The position numbers and the translations under genes are program-made. This document shows positions 56,624-64,000 of a stretch of 64,000 bases of DNA, in pieces. Each line of letters opens with the position of its first letter. The first letter of the stretch is position 1. This DNA is from Bifidobacterium polysaccharolyticum (lineage in GTDB: Bacteria; Actinomycetota; Actinomycetes; Actinomycetales; Bifidobacteriaceae). Under the pieces are notes generated by a model. That model did not search any database. It was not told the origin of the DNA and saw only the letters and a program-made list of their open reading frames with translations. The stretch spans positions 124,001-188,000 of the forward strand of contig NZ_JACFQG010000001.1 in the NCBI RefSeq assembly GCF_016101585.1, in the 5' to 3' direction.

Positions 56624-58123
56624 GTGGACAGCACCTCGCAGCGGACAGACACATCGCGGGATGTGGAAATGAGCCAGTACGTGGCCGACCGCTCCCGCGT
56701 CAACGAAGAAAAAATCAAAAAAGACGACCAGATCATCTCCGAGTTCGGCGACTATACCTATGGCTGGCACGACTCCGATGATGCCGGGCGCAATGCCCAC
56801 AAGGGCATTGACGAGGACGTGGTCCGGGCCATCTCGGCCGACAAGGGCGAGCCTGATTGGATGCTGCAGATGCGTCTCAAGGGCTATCGGGCCTTCATGG
56901 AAAAGCCCATGCCCAAGTGGGGCGTGGATTTAAGCGGGTTCGATGCCGACGACTTCAAGTACTATGTCAAGCCTTTAAAGGAGCAGGCCAAGGACTGGAA
57001 GGACCTGCCCGACGACATCCGTACCACCTATGACCGGCTGGGCATCCCCGAGGCCGAGAAGAAGCGGCTGGTCTCCGGTGTTGCCGCCCAGTACGAGTCT
57101 GAGGTCATCTACAACTCCATTCGCGACGACTTGCGCAAACAAGGGGTCATCTTCCTGGATACGGACACGGCCTTGAAAGAGTACCCGGACCTCTTCCGCA
57201 AGTACTTCGCCACGGTCATCCCCCCGGACGACAACAAGTTCGCCGCACTGAACACGGCGGCCTGGTCGGGCGGATCCTTCGTCTACGTGCCCAAGGGCGT
57301 CCATGTGGACATCCCCCTGCAGGCCTACTTCCGTATCAACACACCCAACATGGGCCAGTTCGAGCGCACGCTGATCATTGCCGACGAGGGTTCCTACGTC
57401 CATTACGTGGAGGGCTGCACAGCACCCATTTACTCCACTGACTCTTTGCACGCGGCCAACGTGGAGATTGTGGTCGAACCTCATGCACGTGTGCGCTACA
57501 CCACGGTCCAGAACTGGTCCAACAACGTTTACAACCTGGTCACTCAGCGTGCCTATGTGCGCGAGGGCGGCACCATGGAGTGGGTGGACGGCAACATCGG
57601 GTCCAAGGCGACCATGAAATATCCGGCCTGCATCCTGGCCGAGCCCTACGCCAAGGCCGAGACCCTCTCCCTGGGCTTCGCCGGCAAGGGGCAGTACCAG
57701 GACACGGGCGCCAAGATGATTCACCTGGCACCCCATACCTCATCCACCATCGTCTCCAAGTCCATCTCCCGCAACGGGGGAAGGGCCGCTTACCGAGGCC
57801 TGGTCAAGATCATCAAAGGCGCCGAGAAGTCCTCTTCTTCGGTGGTCTGCGACGCCTTGCTGGTGGACGACTACTCTCGTTCGGATACCTACCCGCACGT
57901 GGATGTTCGCGAGGACGACGTTTCCATGGCTCATGAGGCCACCGTCTCCAAGGTCTCCGAGGACCAGCTCTTCTATCTGATGAGCCGCGGCCTGGAGGAG
58001 AAGGAGGCCATGGGCATGATCGTGCGGGGGTTCGTGGAGCCCATTTCCCGGCAGCTGCCCATGGAGTACGCGTTGGAGCTTAACCGCTTGGTCGAATTGC
58101 AGATGGAGGGTTCGGTAGGCTGA
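56624..58123 (+). CDS. sufB: Fe-S cluster assembly scaffold SufB
   Basis: 499 residues. Scaffold subunit of SufBC2D. Recognised by [55 protein letters not shown], and the beta-helix end [20 protein letters not shown] with [10 protein letters not shown] (conserved Cys). The GTG start has AGGAGG at 9 nt. First gene of the SUF operon; its TGA overlaps the ATG of sufD. Confidence 0.96.
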   Translation: MDSTSQRTDTSRDVEMSQYVADRSRVNEEKIKKDDQIISEFGDYTYGWHDSDDAGRNAHKGIDEDVVRAISADKGEPDWMLQMRLKGYRAFMEKPMPKWGVDLSGFDADDFKYYVKPLKEQAKDWKDLPDDIRTTYDRLGIPEAEKKRLVSGVAAQYESEVIYNSIRDDLRKQGVIFLDTDTALKEYPDLFRKYFATVIPPDDNKFAALNTAAWSGGSFVYVPKGVHVDIPLQAYFRINTPNMGQFERTLIIADEGSYVHYVEGCTAPIYSTDSLHAANVEIVVEPHARVRYTTVQNWSNNVYNLVTQRAYVREGGTMEWVDGNIGSKATMKYPACILAEPYAKAETLSLGFAGKGQYQDTGAKMIHLAPHTSSTIVSKSISRNGGRAAYRGLVKIIKGAEKSSSSVVCDALLVDDYSRSDTYPHVDVREDDVSMAHEATVSKVSEDQLFYLMSRGLEEKEAMGMIVRGFVEPISRQLPMEYALELNRLVELQMEGSVG

Positions 58124-59349
58124 TGTCACAAAACAGCGAAATAACCATTCCGCATGCGGATCCCAAGGATCCCTATGCTTTCCCGGCCACCATGCCGTCC
58201 AGTGCCGACAAGGAGCCACGTTCCTTCAACCCTGATGACTTTCTCATGCCTACCCGCAAGCAGGATGATTGGCGGTTCACCCCCATCGACCGGATGGAGG
58301 AGTTCTTCACTGTCTTCAAGCCCAGCGGTCTGACCAAGGTCTCAGTCACCATGATCGACGGGTCCGAACCGCCCGCGGATCAGGTCAGCTTCAGCCAAAT
58401 TCCTATGGATCAGGCTCCCTGCGGCACCGTCCTCAAGCCCAGCGACCGAGCGGCAGCCGTGGAGTGGGCGAGCGGTAAGCAGGCGACTGTGGTCAACCTC
58501 AAGGGCACGCTGGATCAGCCTGTGCTGGTCCGTGTCAACGGTGGCGGCCCCGAACTCGATGCTTTCCACTTGGTGATCAAGGCCGAAGCGGGCACCAAGG
58601 CCGATCTGGTGGTCGAGCACCAGGGCCAGGCACGTCTGGCTGAGGGGGTTGAAATCGACATCGGTGACAATTCGCAGATGTCGACCACCTTCATTCAGGA
58701 GTGGGACAAGGGCAGCAAGCATGTAGGCAACCACCGCATTCATCTGGGCGCCGAGGCCTCCCTGCGCCACTCTGTGGTCAGTCTGGGCGGCGATGTCGTG
58801 CGGCTGCGCATGGACCAGGACTTCGGCGGCGAGCAGGGCGACCTGAACATGCTGGGCATCTACTTCGTCGATCCCGGCCAGCACATGGAGCACCGGACCA
58901 TGGTGGTGCACAACCATCCCAATTGCAAGTCCCGTGTGGTCTACAAGGGTGCCTTGGACGGAATCGGCGCGCACACCACCTGGGTGGGCAACGCGCTCAT
59001 TCAGCCGACTGCGCCTGGAACCGACTCATACGAGCTCAACCGGAACCTGGTTCTGACCCCTGGGGCCATCGCCGATTCCGAGCCCAACCTGGAGATCGAG
59101 AACGGCGACATCATCGGGGCAGGCCATGCGAGTTCGGTCGGACGCTTCGACGACGAGGAGCTCTTCTACTTGCAGTCCCGCGGCATTCCCGAGCAGGAAG
59201 CCCGCAAGCTGGTGGTTCGAGGCTTCTTCGGTGAACTGGTGGAGGAGATTGACGTCCCCAGCGTCTCCGGGCACCTGATGGGGGTCATCGACCGCAGGCT
59301 GGCGGCCGGCGAGGATCAAGAGATGCAGCACGTTTTGGAGGAGAACTGA
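58123..59349 (+). CDS. sufD: Fe-S cluster assembly protein SufD
   Basis: 408 residues. Partner of SufB, needed for iron entry. SufB/D-family beta-helix with MEHRTMVVHNHPNCKSRVVY, YELNRNLVLTPGAIADSEPN and GRFDDEELFYLQSRGIPEQE. One-base overlap with sufB (TGATG); sufC follows after 1 bp. Confidence 0.95.
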   Translation: MSQNSEITIPHADPKDPYAFPATMPSSADKEPRSFNPDDFLMPTRKQDDWRFTPIDRMEEFFTVFKPSGLTKVSVTMIDGSEPPADQVSFSQIPMDQAPCGTVLKPSDRAAAVEWASGKQATVVNLKGTLDQPVLVRVNGGGPELDAFHLVIKAEAGTKADLVVEHQGQARLAEGVEIDIGDNSQMSTTFIQEWDKGSKHVGNHRIHLGAEASLRHSVVSLGGDVVRLRMDQDFGGEQGDLNMLGIYFVDPGQHMEHRTMVVHNHPNCKSRVVYKGALDGIGAHTTWVGNALIQPTAPGTDSYELNRNLVLTPGAIADSEPNLEIENGDIIGAGHASSVGRFDDEELFYLQSRGIPEQEARKLVVRGFFGELVEEIDVPSVSGHLMGVIDRRLAAGEDQEMQHVLEEN

Positions 59350-59350
59350 C

Positions 59351-60130
59351 ATGTCCACATTGGAAATCAAGGATCTGCACGTCTCGGTGGAGACCAAGGA
59401 GGGTCGCAAGCAGATCCTCAAGGGGGCCACGCTGACCGTCCACTCCGGTGAGACCCACGCCATCATGGGGCCCAACGGGTCGGGCAAGTCCACCCTGGCC
59501 TACACCCTGGCCGGGCATCCCAAGTACGAGGTGGATTCAGGCCAGGCCCTGCTGGATGGGCAAGATCTGCTCAAGATGACCCCAGACGAGCGAGCCAAGG
59601 CCGGGCTCTTCTTGGCCATGCAGTACCCGGTCGAGGTGCCCGGTGTATCCATGACCAACTTCCTGCGTACCGCCAAGACCGAGGTCGACGGCAAGGCCCC
59701 GGCCATCCGTCAGTGGACCAAGGATCTGAATGAAGCCATGAAGCGGCTACGCATGGATCCCAAGTTTGCCCAGCGCTCGGTCAACGAGGGCTTCTCAGGC
59801 GGCGAGAAGAAGCGTGCCGAGGTCCTGCAGCTGGAGCTGCTCAAGCCTAAGTTCGCCATCCTGGACGAAACCGACTCCGGTCTGGACGTGGATGCCCTGC
59901 GCATCGTCTCCGAAGGGGTCAACAGGGCCAAGGAGAATACCGGCATGGGTGTGCTCATGGTTACCCACTACACCAGGATTCTCAAGTACATCAAGCCTGA
60001 CATCGTCCACGTTTTCGCAGATGGCCGCTTTGTGAAGACCGGTGGCCCTGAGCTGGCCGACACCCTGGAGGAGACCGGGTACGACCAGTACCTGCCCGAG
60101 GGCGCCGACTCTGAATCAGCCCTGGCCTGA
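59351..60130 (+). CDS. sufC: Fe-S cluster assembly ATPase SufC
   Basis: 259 residues. Walker A IMGPNGSGKSTLAYTLAGHP, Q-loop AMQYPVEVPGVSMTNFL, signature FSGGEKKRAEVLQ, and Walker B FAILDETDSGLDVDALR, the SufC-specific variant. Drives conformational change of SufB-D. Confidence 0.97.
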   Translation: MSTLEIKDLHVSVETKEGRKQILKGATLTVHSGETHAIMGPNGSGKSTLAYTLAGHPKYEVDSGQALLDGQDLLKMTPDERAKAGLFLAMQYPVEVPGVSMTNFLRTAKTEVDGKAPAIRQWTKDLNEAMKRLRMDPKFAQRSVNEGFSGGEKKRAEVLQLELLKPKFAILDETDSGLDVDALRIVSEGVNRAKENTGMGVLMVTHYTRILKYIKPDIVHVFADGRFVKTGGPELADTLEETGYDQYLPEGADSESALA

Positions 60131-60151
60131 GGATAAGAGAAGAGGTCCGCA

Positions 60152-61426
60152 ATGGTCATTGATGACAGCATTCGACAGCAGTTTCCGATTCTGGACCAGC
60201 AGGTGCATGGCCACCCTCTGGTCTATCTGGATTCGGCTGCCACTGCCCAGAAACCCCTGGCGGTCATCGATGCCGTTCGGGACTTCTACCTGAAGGACAA
60301 TGCCGGGGTGCACAGGGGCGCCCACGAACTGGCCGCCCGCAGCACCATGGCTTTCGAGCACGCGCGCTCACGTGTGGCTGCCCTGGTCGGCGCAGAAGGC
60401 CAGGAGGGCAGCGAGGAGATTGTCGTCACCGCCGGGGCCACGGCTGCTCTGAACCTGCTCGCCACCGCCTTCGGCAACGCCAGTCTGGGTCGCGGAGGCA
60501 AGGCGGCGCGTCGATTTGCGCTGAAGCCCGGGGATGAAGTCGTGGTCAGCAAGGCCGAGCACCACTCGGTCCTGCTGCCCTTCCAGGAGCTCTGCTATCG
60601 GACCGGAGCAGTCCTCAAGTACTTTGATCTGGACCCTGAAGGCCGTGTTCTGGCCGATACCGCCGACCAGGTCATTACCGAGCGAACCAAGGTGGTCGCC
60701 GTCACCCACGTCAGCAATGTGACTGGTGCCATCACTGACATAAAGCCCATCGTCCGCCGTGCCCATCAGGTGGGTGCCCTGGTGGTGCTTGACGTTTGCC
60801 AGTCGGTGCCTCATCTGCCTGTGGATCTGCACGCCATGGATGTGGACTTCGCTGCCTGGAGCGCCCACAAGATGTATGGCCCGACCGGTGTGGGCTTCCT
60901 CTATGGCCGTAGGGAACTCCTGGAGGCCCTGCCTCCGGCATCATTCGGCGGTTCCATGGTGGAGTTGGCCTATCTGGATCGTCCTGCCAGCTATATGGAT
61001 CCCCCGGCTCGGTTCGAGGCCGGTACACAGCCGGTGGCACAGATGATCGGGGCCGGAGTAGCCGCCGATTGGCTGATGGATTTGGGCATGGATAAGGTGG
61101 CCGAACATGAGAAGGCCATCACCGCCGGTCTGTTGAGGCTGGGGGAGTTGGACGGAGTGCGCATCCTAGGTCCGACCACACCAGAGGACCGGATCGGCAC
61201 GGTCGCTTTCGACGTTCAGGGAGTCCATCCCCACGACGTAGGCCAGTATGTGGATTCGCGTGGTATTGCCATCCGCGTAGGGCACCACTGCGCTCAGCCG
61301 GTGCATCGTCACTTTGGCCTGATGGCCTCCAACCGGGCCTCTACCGGCGTCTACAATACTGTGGCCGACACGGATGCCCTGCTGGATGCCGTCTCCGGCG
61401 TTCGCGGCTTCTTCAAAGTAGGCTGA
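60152..61426 (+). CDS. sufS: Cysteine desulfurase SufS
   Basis: 424 residues, PLP-dependent, group II. PLP Lys in AAWSAHKMYGPTGVGFLYG, active Cys in IAIRVGHHCAQPVHRHFG, His in EHHSVLLPF. The PLP-contacting DAAQS/DGAQS element reads DVCQSVPHLPVD here, a small variation. An insert (about residues 87-115) is longer than in E. coli SufS. Gives persulfide sulfur to SufU. Confidence 0.95.
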   Translation: MVIDDSIRQQFPILDQQVHGHPLVYLDSAATAQKPLAVIDAVRDFYLKDNAGVHRGAHELAARSTMAFEHARSRVAALVGAEGQEGSEEIVVTAGATAALNLLATAFGNASLGRGGKAARRFALKPGDEVVVSKAEHHSVLLPFQELCYRTGAVLKYFDLDPEGRVLADTADQVITERTKVVAVTHVSNVTGAITDIKPIVRRAHQVGALVVLDVCQSVPHLPVDLHAMDVDFAAWSAHKMYGPTGVGFLYGRRELLEALPPASFGGSMVELAYLDRPASYMDPPARFEAGTQPVAQMIGAGVAADWLMDLGMDKVAEHEKAITAGLLRLGELDGVRILGPTTPEDRIGTVAFDVQGVHPHDVGQYVDSRGIAIRVGHHCAQPVHRHFGLMASNRASTGVYNTVADTDALLDAVSGVRGFFKVG

Positions 61427-61486
61427 GGGTCTTCACCGGCGGCACATTGACGGTTTTAGCAAAGACTTACTGGTAGGTTTAAGGAC

Positions 61487-62074
61487 ATGGCGGATTTCGG
61501 GATGGATGACGAAGAACTGGAGCAGATGTACCAGGAGGTGATTCTGGACGCAGCCCGTGATCCTCACGGGCGCGTAGGGGATCAGGCTGATGGGGGAGAA
61601 GACTCCGATGGCGACGGCGTGACCATCCGGGTGGAGCACGAGGCCTGCCTGGCTGCCGAGTCCCATCAGTTCAACCCCACCTGCGGGGACCAGGCCACCA
61701 TCCATGTGGAAGTGGCGCCTGGCGAGCAGGGCGGCCCCGACCTCATCCAGCGAATCGTCTGGCAGGGTTCGGGTTGTTCCATCAGCCAGGCCAGTCTGTC
61801 CATCATGGTGGATCTGGTCCAGGGGCAGACTGTTGATCATGCCATGGACCTGGCTGCTGACTTCCGCAGGCTCATGGAATCTCGCGGAGCCGGACTTGAG
61901 GATGAGCAGGCCCAGGACGCTCTTGGCGATGCCATGGTCTTCCAGGGTGTGTCCAAGTACCCCATGCGAATCAAGTGCGCTCTACTGGGCTGGGAAGGCA
62001 TGAAGGCCTCGGTAGCCCAAGCCCTGTCAGCTGGACGTGAGGGCAGCGAAGGTGAGAAGGAGGAGCAGGTATGA
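61487..62074 (+). CDS. sufU: Sulfur-transfer protein SufU
   Basis: 195 residues. Zinc-bound sulfur acceptor for SufS in Gram-positives. Conserved cysteines in FNPTCGDQ, WQGSGCSISQAS and MRIKCALLGWEGM; the Asp of CGD is the fourth zinc ligand. It carries a charged acidic insertion near residues 25-45. The stop overlaps the next ATG by 4 bases (ATGA). Confidence 0.94.
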   Translation: MADFGMDDEELEQMYQEVILDAARDPHGRVGDQADGGEDSDGDGVTIRVEHEACLAAESHQFNPTCGDQATIHVEVAPGEQGGPDLIQRIVWQGSGCSISQASLSIMVDLVQGQTVDHAMDLAADFRRLMESRGAGLEDEQAQDALGDAMVFQGVSKYPMRIKCALLGWEGMKASVAQALSAGREGSEGEKEEQV

Positions 62075-62793
62075 GCGGCAATACGAATCTGGTTCCCGAG
62101 CCACAGGACTCCATTCTGGCCTCGGTTGGCAGAGCCATCAGTGATCCTGGCACGGCGCAGGCGCTGGCCAGCAATCCCTTGGGCGCGGAGACAGTCCTGA
62201 AATCGGCCGAGGGCACTTCCATGCGTAAGGTCGATGGCCGGGAGGATAAGAAGTCCGATTCGGCCAAGTCTGACGATAAGCCTGTTGACACAGCTACCCC
62301 TGAAGCTTCCACTGAAGGTGCGTCGGCTGGACAGGGTTCGAATGTAGAATCCGCGGAAAGTGTGTCAGCCACCAATGGTGAGAAGCCTGCGGATCAGAAT
62401 GCCGCTGATGCCGAGGCTGCTGCTGAGGAGGCCATCCCTCTGAAGGCAGTTGACGACATCGGCCGGGCCACTGCAGAGGATGTCAGGGAGGCCCTGCACC
62501 AGGTCATCGATCCCGAGTTGGGTATTGATGTGGTCGATCTGGGCTTGGTCTATGGCATTGAAATCGACGAACTGGGACGGGCCATCATCACCATGACCCT
62601 GACCACGCCGGCCTGCCCGTTGACTGACCTGATCGAGGATCAGTGTGCCAGCGTCCTGGCGGGCCTGGTCGAGGAGTTCCGCATCGATTGGACCTGGTCG
62701 CCACGTTGGACCCTGGACATGATCACCCCTGAGGGTCGTGAACAATTGGCCGCCATCGGCTTCAACTTCGAGAACATGCCCACCTATCAGTGA
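62071..62793 (+). CDS. DUF59/MIP18 family Fe-S maturation protein (SufT-like) with a long N-terminal extension
   Basis: 240 residues. The C-terminal domain (about 130-225) is DUF59: VREALHQVIDPELGIDVVDL, GLVYGIEID, TLTTPACPLTDLIEDQ with the conserved Cys, and TWSPRWTLDMITPEGREQL. The first 125 residues are low-complexity (Ala, Ser, Glu, Asp, Lys), absent from typical SufT proteins of about 100 residues. Coupled to sufU by ATGA; likely helps deliver Fe-S clusters. Confidence 0.9.
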   Translation: MSGNTNLVPEPQDSILASVGRAISDPGTAQALASNPLGAETVLKSAEGTSMRKVDGREDKKSDSAKSDDKPVDTATPEASTEGASAGQGSNVESAESVSATNGEKPADQNAADAEAAAEEAIPLKAVDDIGRATAEDVREALHQVIDPELGIDVVDLGLVYGIEIDELGRAIITMTLTTPACPLTDLIEDQCASVLAGLVEEFRIDWTWSPRWTLDMITPEGREQLAAIGFNFENMPTYQ

Positions 62794-62894
62794 GACCATC
62801 CGCCCGGTAGATGGTTTCGGGTCCTCCCATGTGAATATACTGATGATTCCGGTCCGCCGTGACCGGCACGGCGCACGAGAGAAAGCACAGTGAA

Positions 62895-64000
62895 ATGGCA
62901 TTGTCCATGGGCTGGAAACTGCACGGCGACGGGAAAACATTAGCTCCGGGCGAAGTGGTGGAACCCGATGAGCGACTCACATGGCCACGTACGGCTGGCA
63001 TCGGTGCGCAGCATGTCATTGCCATGTTCGGCTCCACTTTCCTGGTTCCCATTCTGACTGGATTCGACCCCTCCACCACCCTCTTCTTCACGGCCATGTC
63101 CACGGCCCTCTTCCTGCTGATCAACCGCAACCGTCTGCCCTCCTACCTGGGCAGCTCCTTCGGCTTCATCGCCCCGGTCCTGGCAGTGACCACCGCCCAC
63201 AAGGGTCTGGCTGTGGCCTCCTTCGGGATCATGGTCACCGGCGCCCTGCTCTTCCTGATTGGTCTGATCGTCCACTTCGCAGGTTCGCGATGGATCGATA
63301 TGATTATGCCCCCGGTGGTCAACGGTGCCATCGTCGCCATCATCGGCTTCAACCTGGCCCCCTCGGCCTGGAAGAACTTCAAGTCGGCCCCGCTGACCGC
63401 CCTGATCACCCTGGTGGCTGTTATGCTGATAGCCGTCCTCTTCAAGGGCCTGATCGGCCGTCTCAACATCCTTTTGGGCGTCATTGTCGGCTACATCTTC
63501 GCAGTCACCCAGGGCCAGGTGGACTTCGCTGCTGTGGAAAAGGCTGCCTGGTTCGGTCTACCTCACTTCCACACTCCTCAGGCCGACCCATCTGTCTTGG
63601 CCATGTTCATCCCCGTGGTGCTGGTCCTGGTGGCCGAGAACATCGGTCACGTCAAGTCGGTGGCCCTGATGACCGGCCGAGATTATGACGATCAGATCGG
63701 AACCGCCCTGATGGCCGACGGACTGGGCACTACGCTTGCCGGGCTGGGTGGAGGCTCGGGCACCACTACTTACGCAGAGAACATCGGCGTCATGGCCGCC
63801 ACCAAGGTCTACTCCACGGCCGCCTACTGGTGTGCCGCCATCTTTGCCTTCCTGCTCTCCCTGTGCCCCAAGTTCGGGGCCATTATCAACACCATTCCCA
63901 CCGGCGTTCTGGGCGGGGTCACCACCATGCTCTATGGCATGATCGGCATGCTGGGCATCCGTATCTGGGTGGAGAACAAGGTGGACTTCGGCAAGTCCGT
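62895..64000 (+). CDS. uraA: Uracil permease (NCS2 family), 3' end beyond window
   Basis: 368 residues visible. NCS2/UraA-type uracil:proton symporter with multiple TM helices. Key residues: AENIGHVKSVALMTGRDYDD (catalytic Glu) and GGSGTTTYAENIGVMAATKV, the uracil-permease hallmark with the second Glu. ATG 62895 has AGAGAAAG upstream. A weak stem (ACCATC/GATGGT, 62795-62815) lies between it and the SUF operon. Confidence 0.9.
   Translation, partial: MALSMGWKLHGDGKTLAPGEVVEPDERLTWPRTAGIGAQHVIAMFGSTFLVPILTGFDPSTTLFFTAMSTALFLLINRNRLPSYLGSSFGFIAPVLAVTTAHKGLAVASFGIMVTGALLFLIGLIVHFAGSRWIDMIMPPVVNGAIVAIIGFNLAPSAWKNFKSAPLTALITLVAVMLIAVLFKGLIGRLNILLGVIVGYIFAVTQGQVDFAAVEKAAWFGLPHFHTPQADPSVLAMFIPVVLVLVAENIGHVKSVALMTGRDYDDQIGTALMADGLGTTLAGLGGGSGTTTYAENIGVMAATKVYSTAAYWCAAIFAFLLSLCPKFGAIINTIPTGVLGGVTTMLYGMIGMLGIRIWVENKVDFGKS

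Overview
The window is chromosomal DNA of a Bifidobacterium (genus-level call, by inference). The main evidence is a full-length xylulose-5-P/fructose-6-P phosphoketolase (xfp) next to pta and ackA, which together are the carbon core of the bifid shunt. GC-rich codon use, actinobacterial features (SufB-D-C-S-U cluster, aroK-aroB fusion, LuxR/HisKA_3 two-component system) and strong AGGAGG-type ribosome binding sites agree with this. The species cannot be fixed from the sequence alone.

Layout. 1-6.7 kb: left-edge defence-type module on the minus strand, with a DUF1156 DNA adenine methyltransferase (cut by the window edge), a SNF2 helicase carrying a C-terminal DUF3883 domain, and an orphan one-TM protein. 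7-15.5 kb: tRNA-Pro, aroA-hisN, then ackA, pta and xfp on the minus strand. 15.5-19.1 kb: guaA, a TetR/PH-like protein pair, and an Ntn-type asparaginase. 19-22 kb: a GH29 fucosidase preceded by a probable decayed gene, and an SDR. 22.5-25 kb: an aromatic-type aminotransferase plus D-2-hydroxyacid dehydrogenase operon, preceded by an aromatic-rich 15-codon leader ORF. 25-29.5 kb: an AT-rich island carrying an AIPR-family phage-resistance gene, with a joined xpt/guaA gene relic on its left and intact xpt on its right. 29.7-32.8 kb: an 11-mer repeat (LEA-like) stress protein and pcrA. 32.8-38.4 kb: a two-component system divergent from an ABC exporter with two matching inverted repeats between them. 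38.5-41.3 kb: an NAD(P)H oxidoreductase, and an MFS/TetR efflux pair with an operator.

41.5-64 kb is housekeeping: rpsD, alaS-ruvX-mltG, a small prepilin peptidase, the chorismate genes aroC-aroKB-aroQ running into a UvrA paralogue that lacks the UvrB-binding insert, pyrG, the complete SUF Fe-S cluster operon ending in a DUF59 protein, and the start of a uracil permease that leaves the window.

How the parts work together: xfp makes acetyl-P, which pta/ackA turn into acetyl-CoA, or acetate plus ATP. aroA, aroC, aroKB and aroQ supply chorismate for aromatic amino acids. The aminotransferase/dehydrogenase pair would turn aromatic amino acids into aryl-lactates, and its leader ORF suggests control by aromatic aminoacyl-tRNA. 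guaA, xpt, pyrG and the uracil permease serve nucleotide supply. The most unusual items are the Trp/Tyr/Phe-rich leader peptide, the xpt-guaA relic bordering the AIPR island, the paired operators of the ABC exporter, and the DUF1156/DUF3883 defence module.
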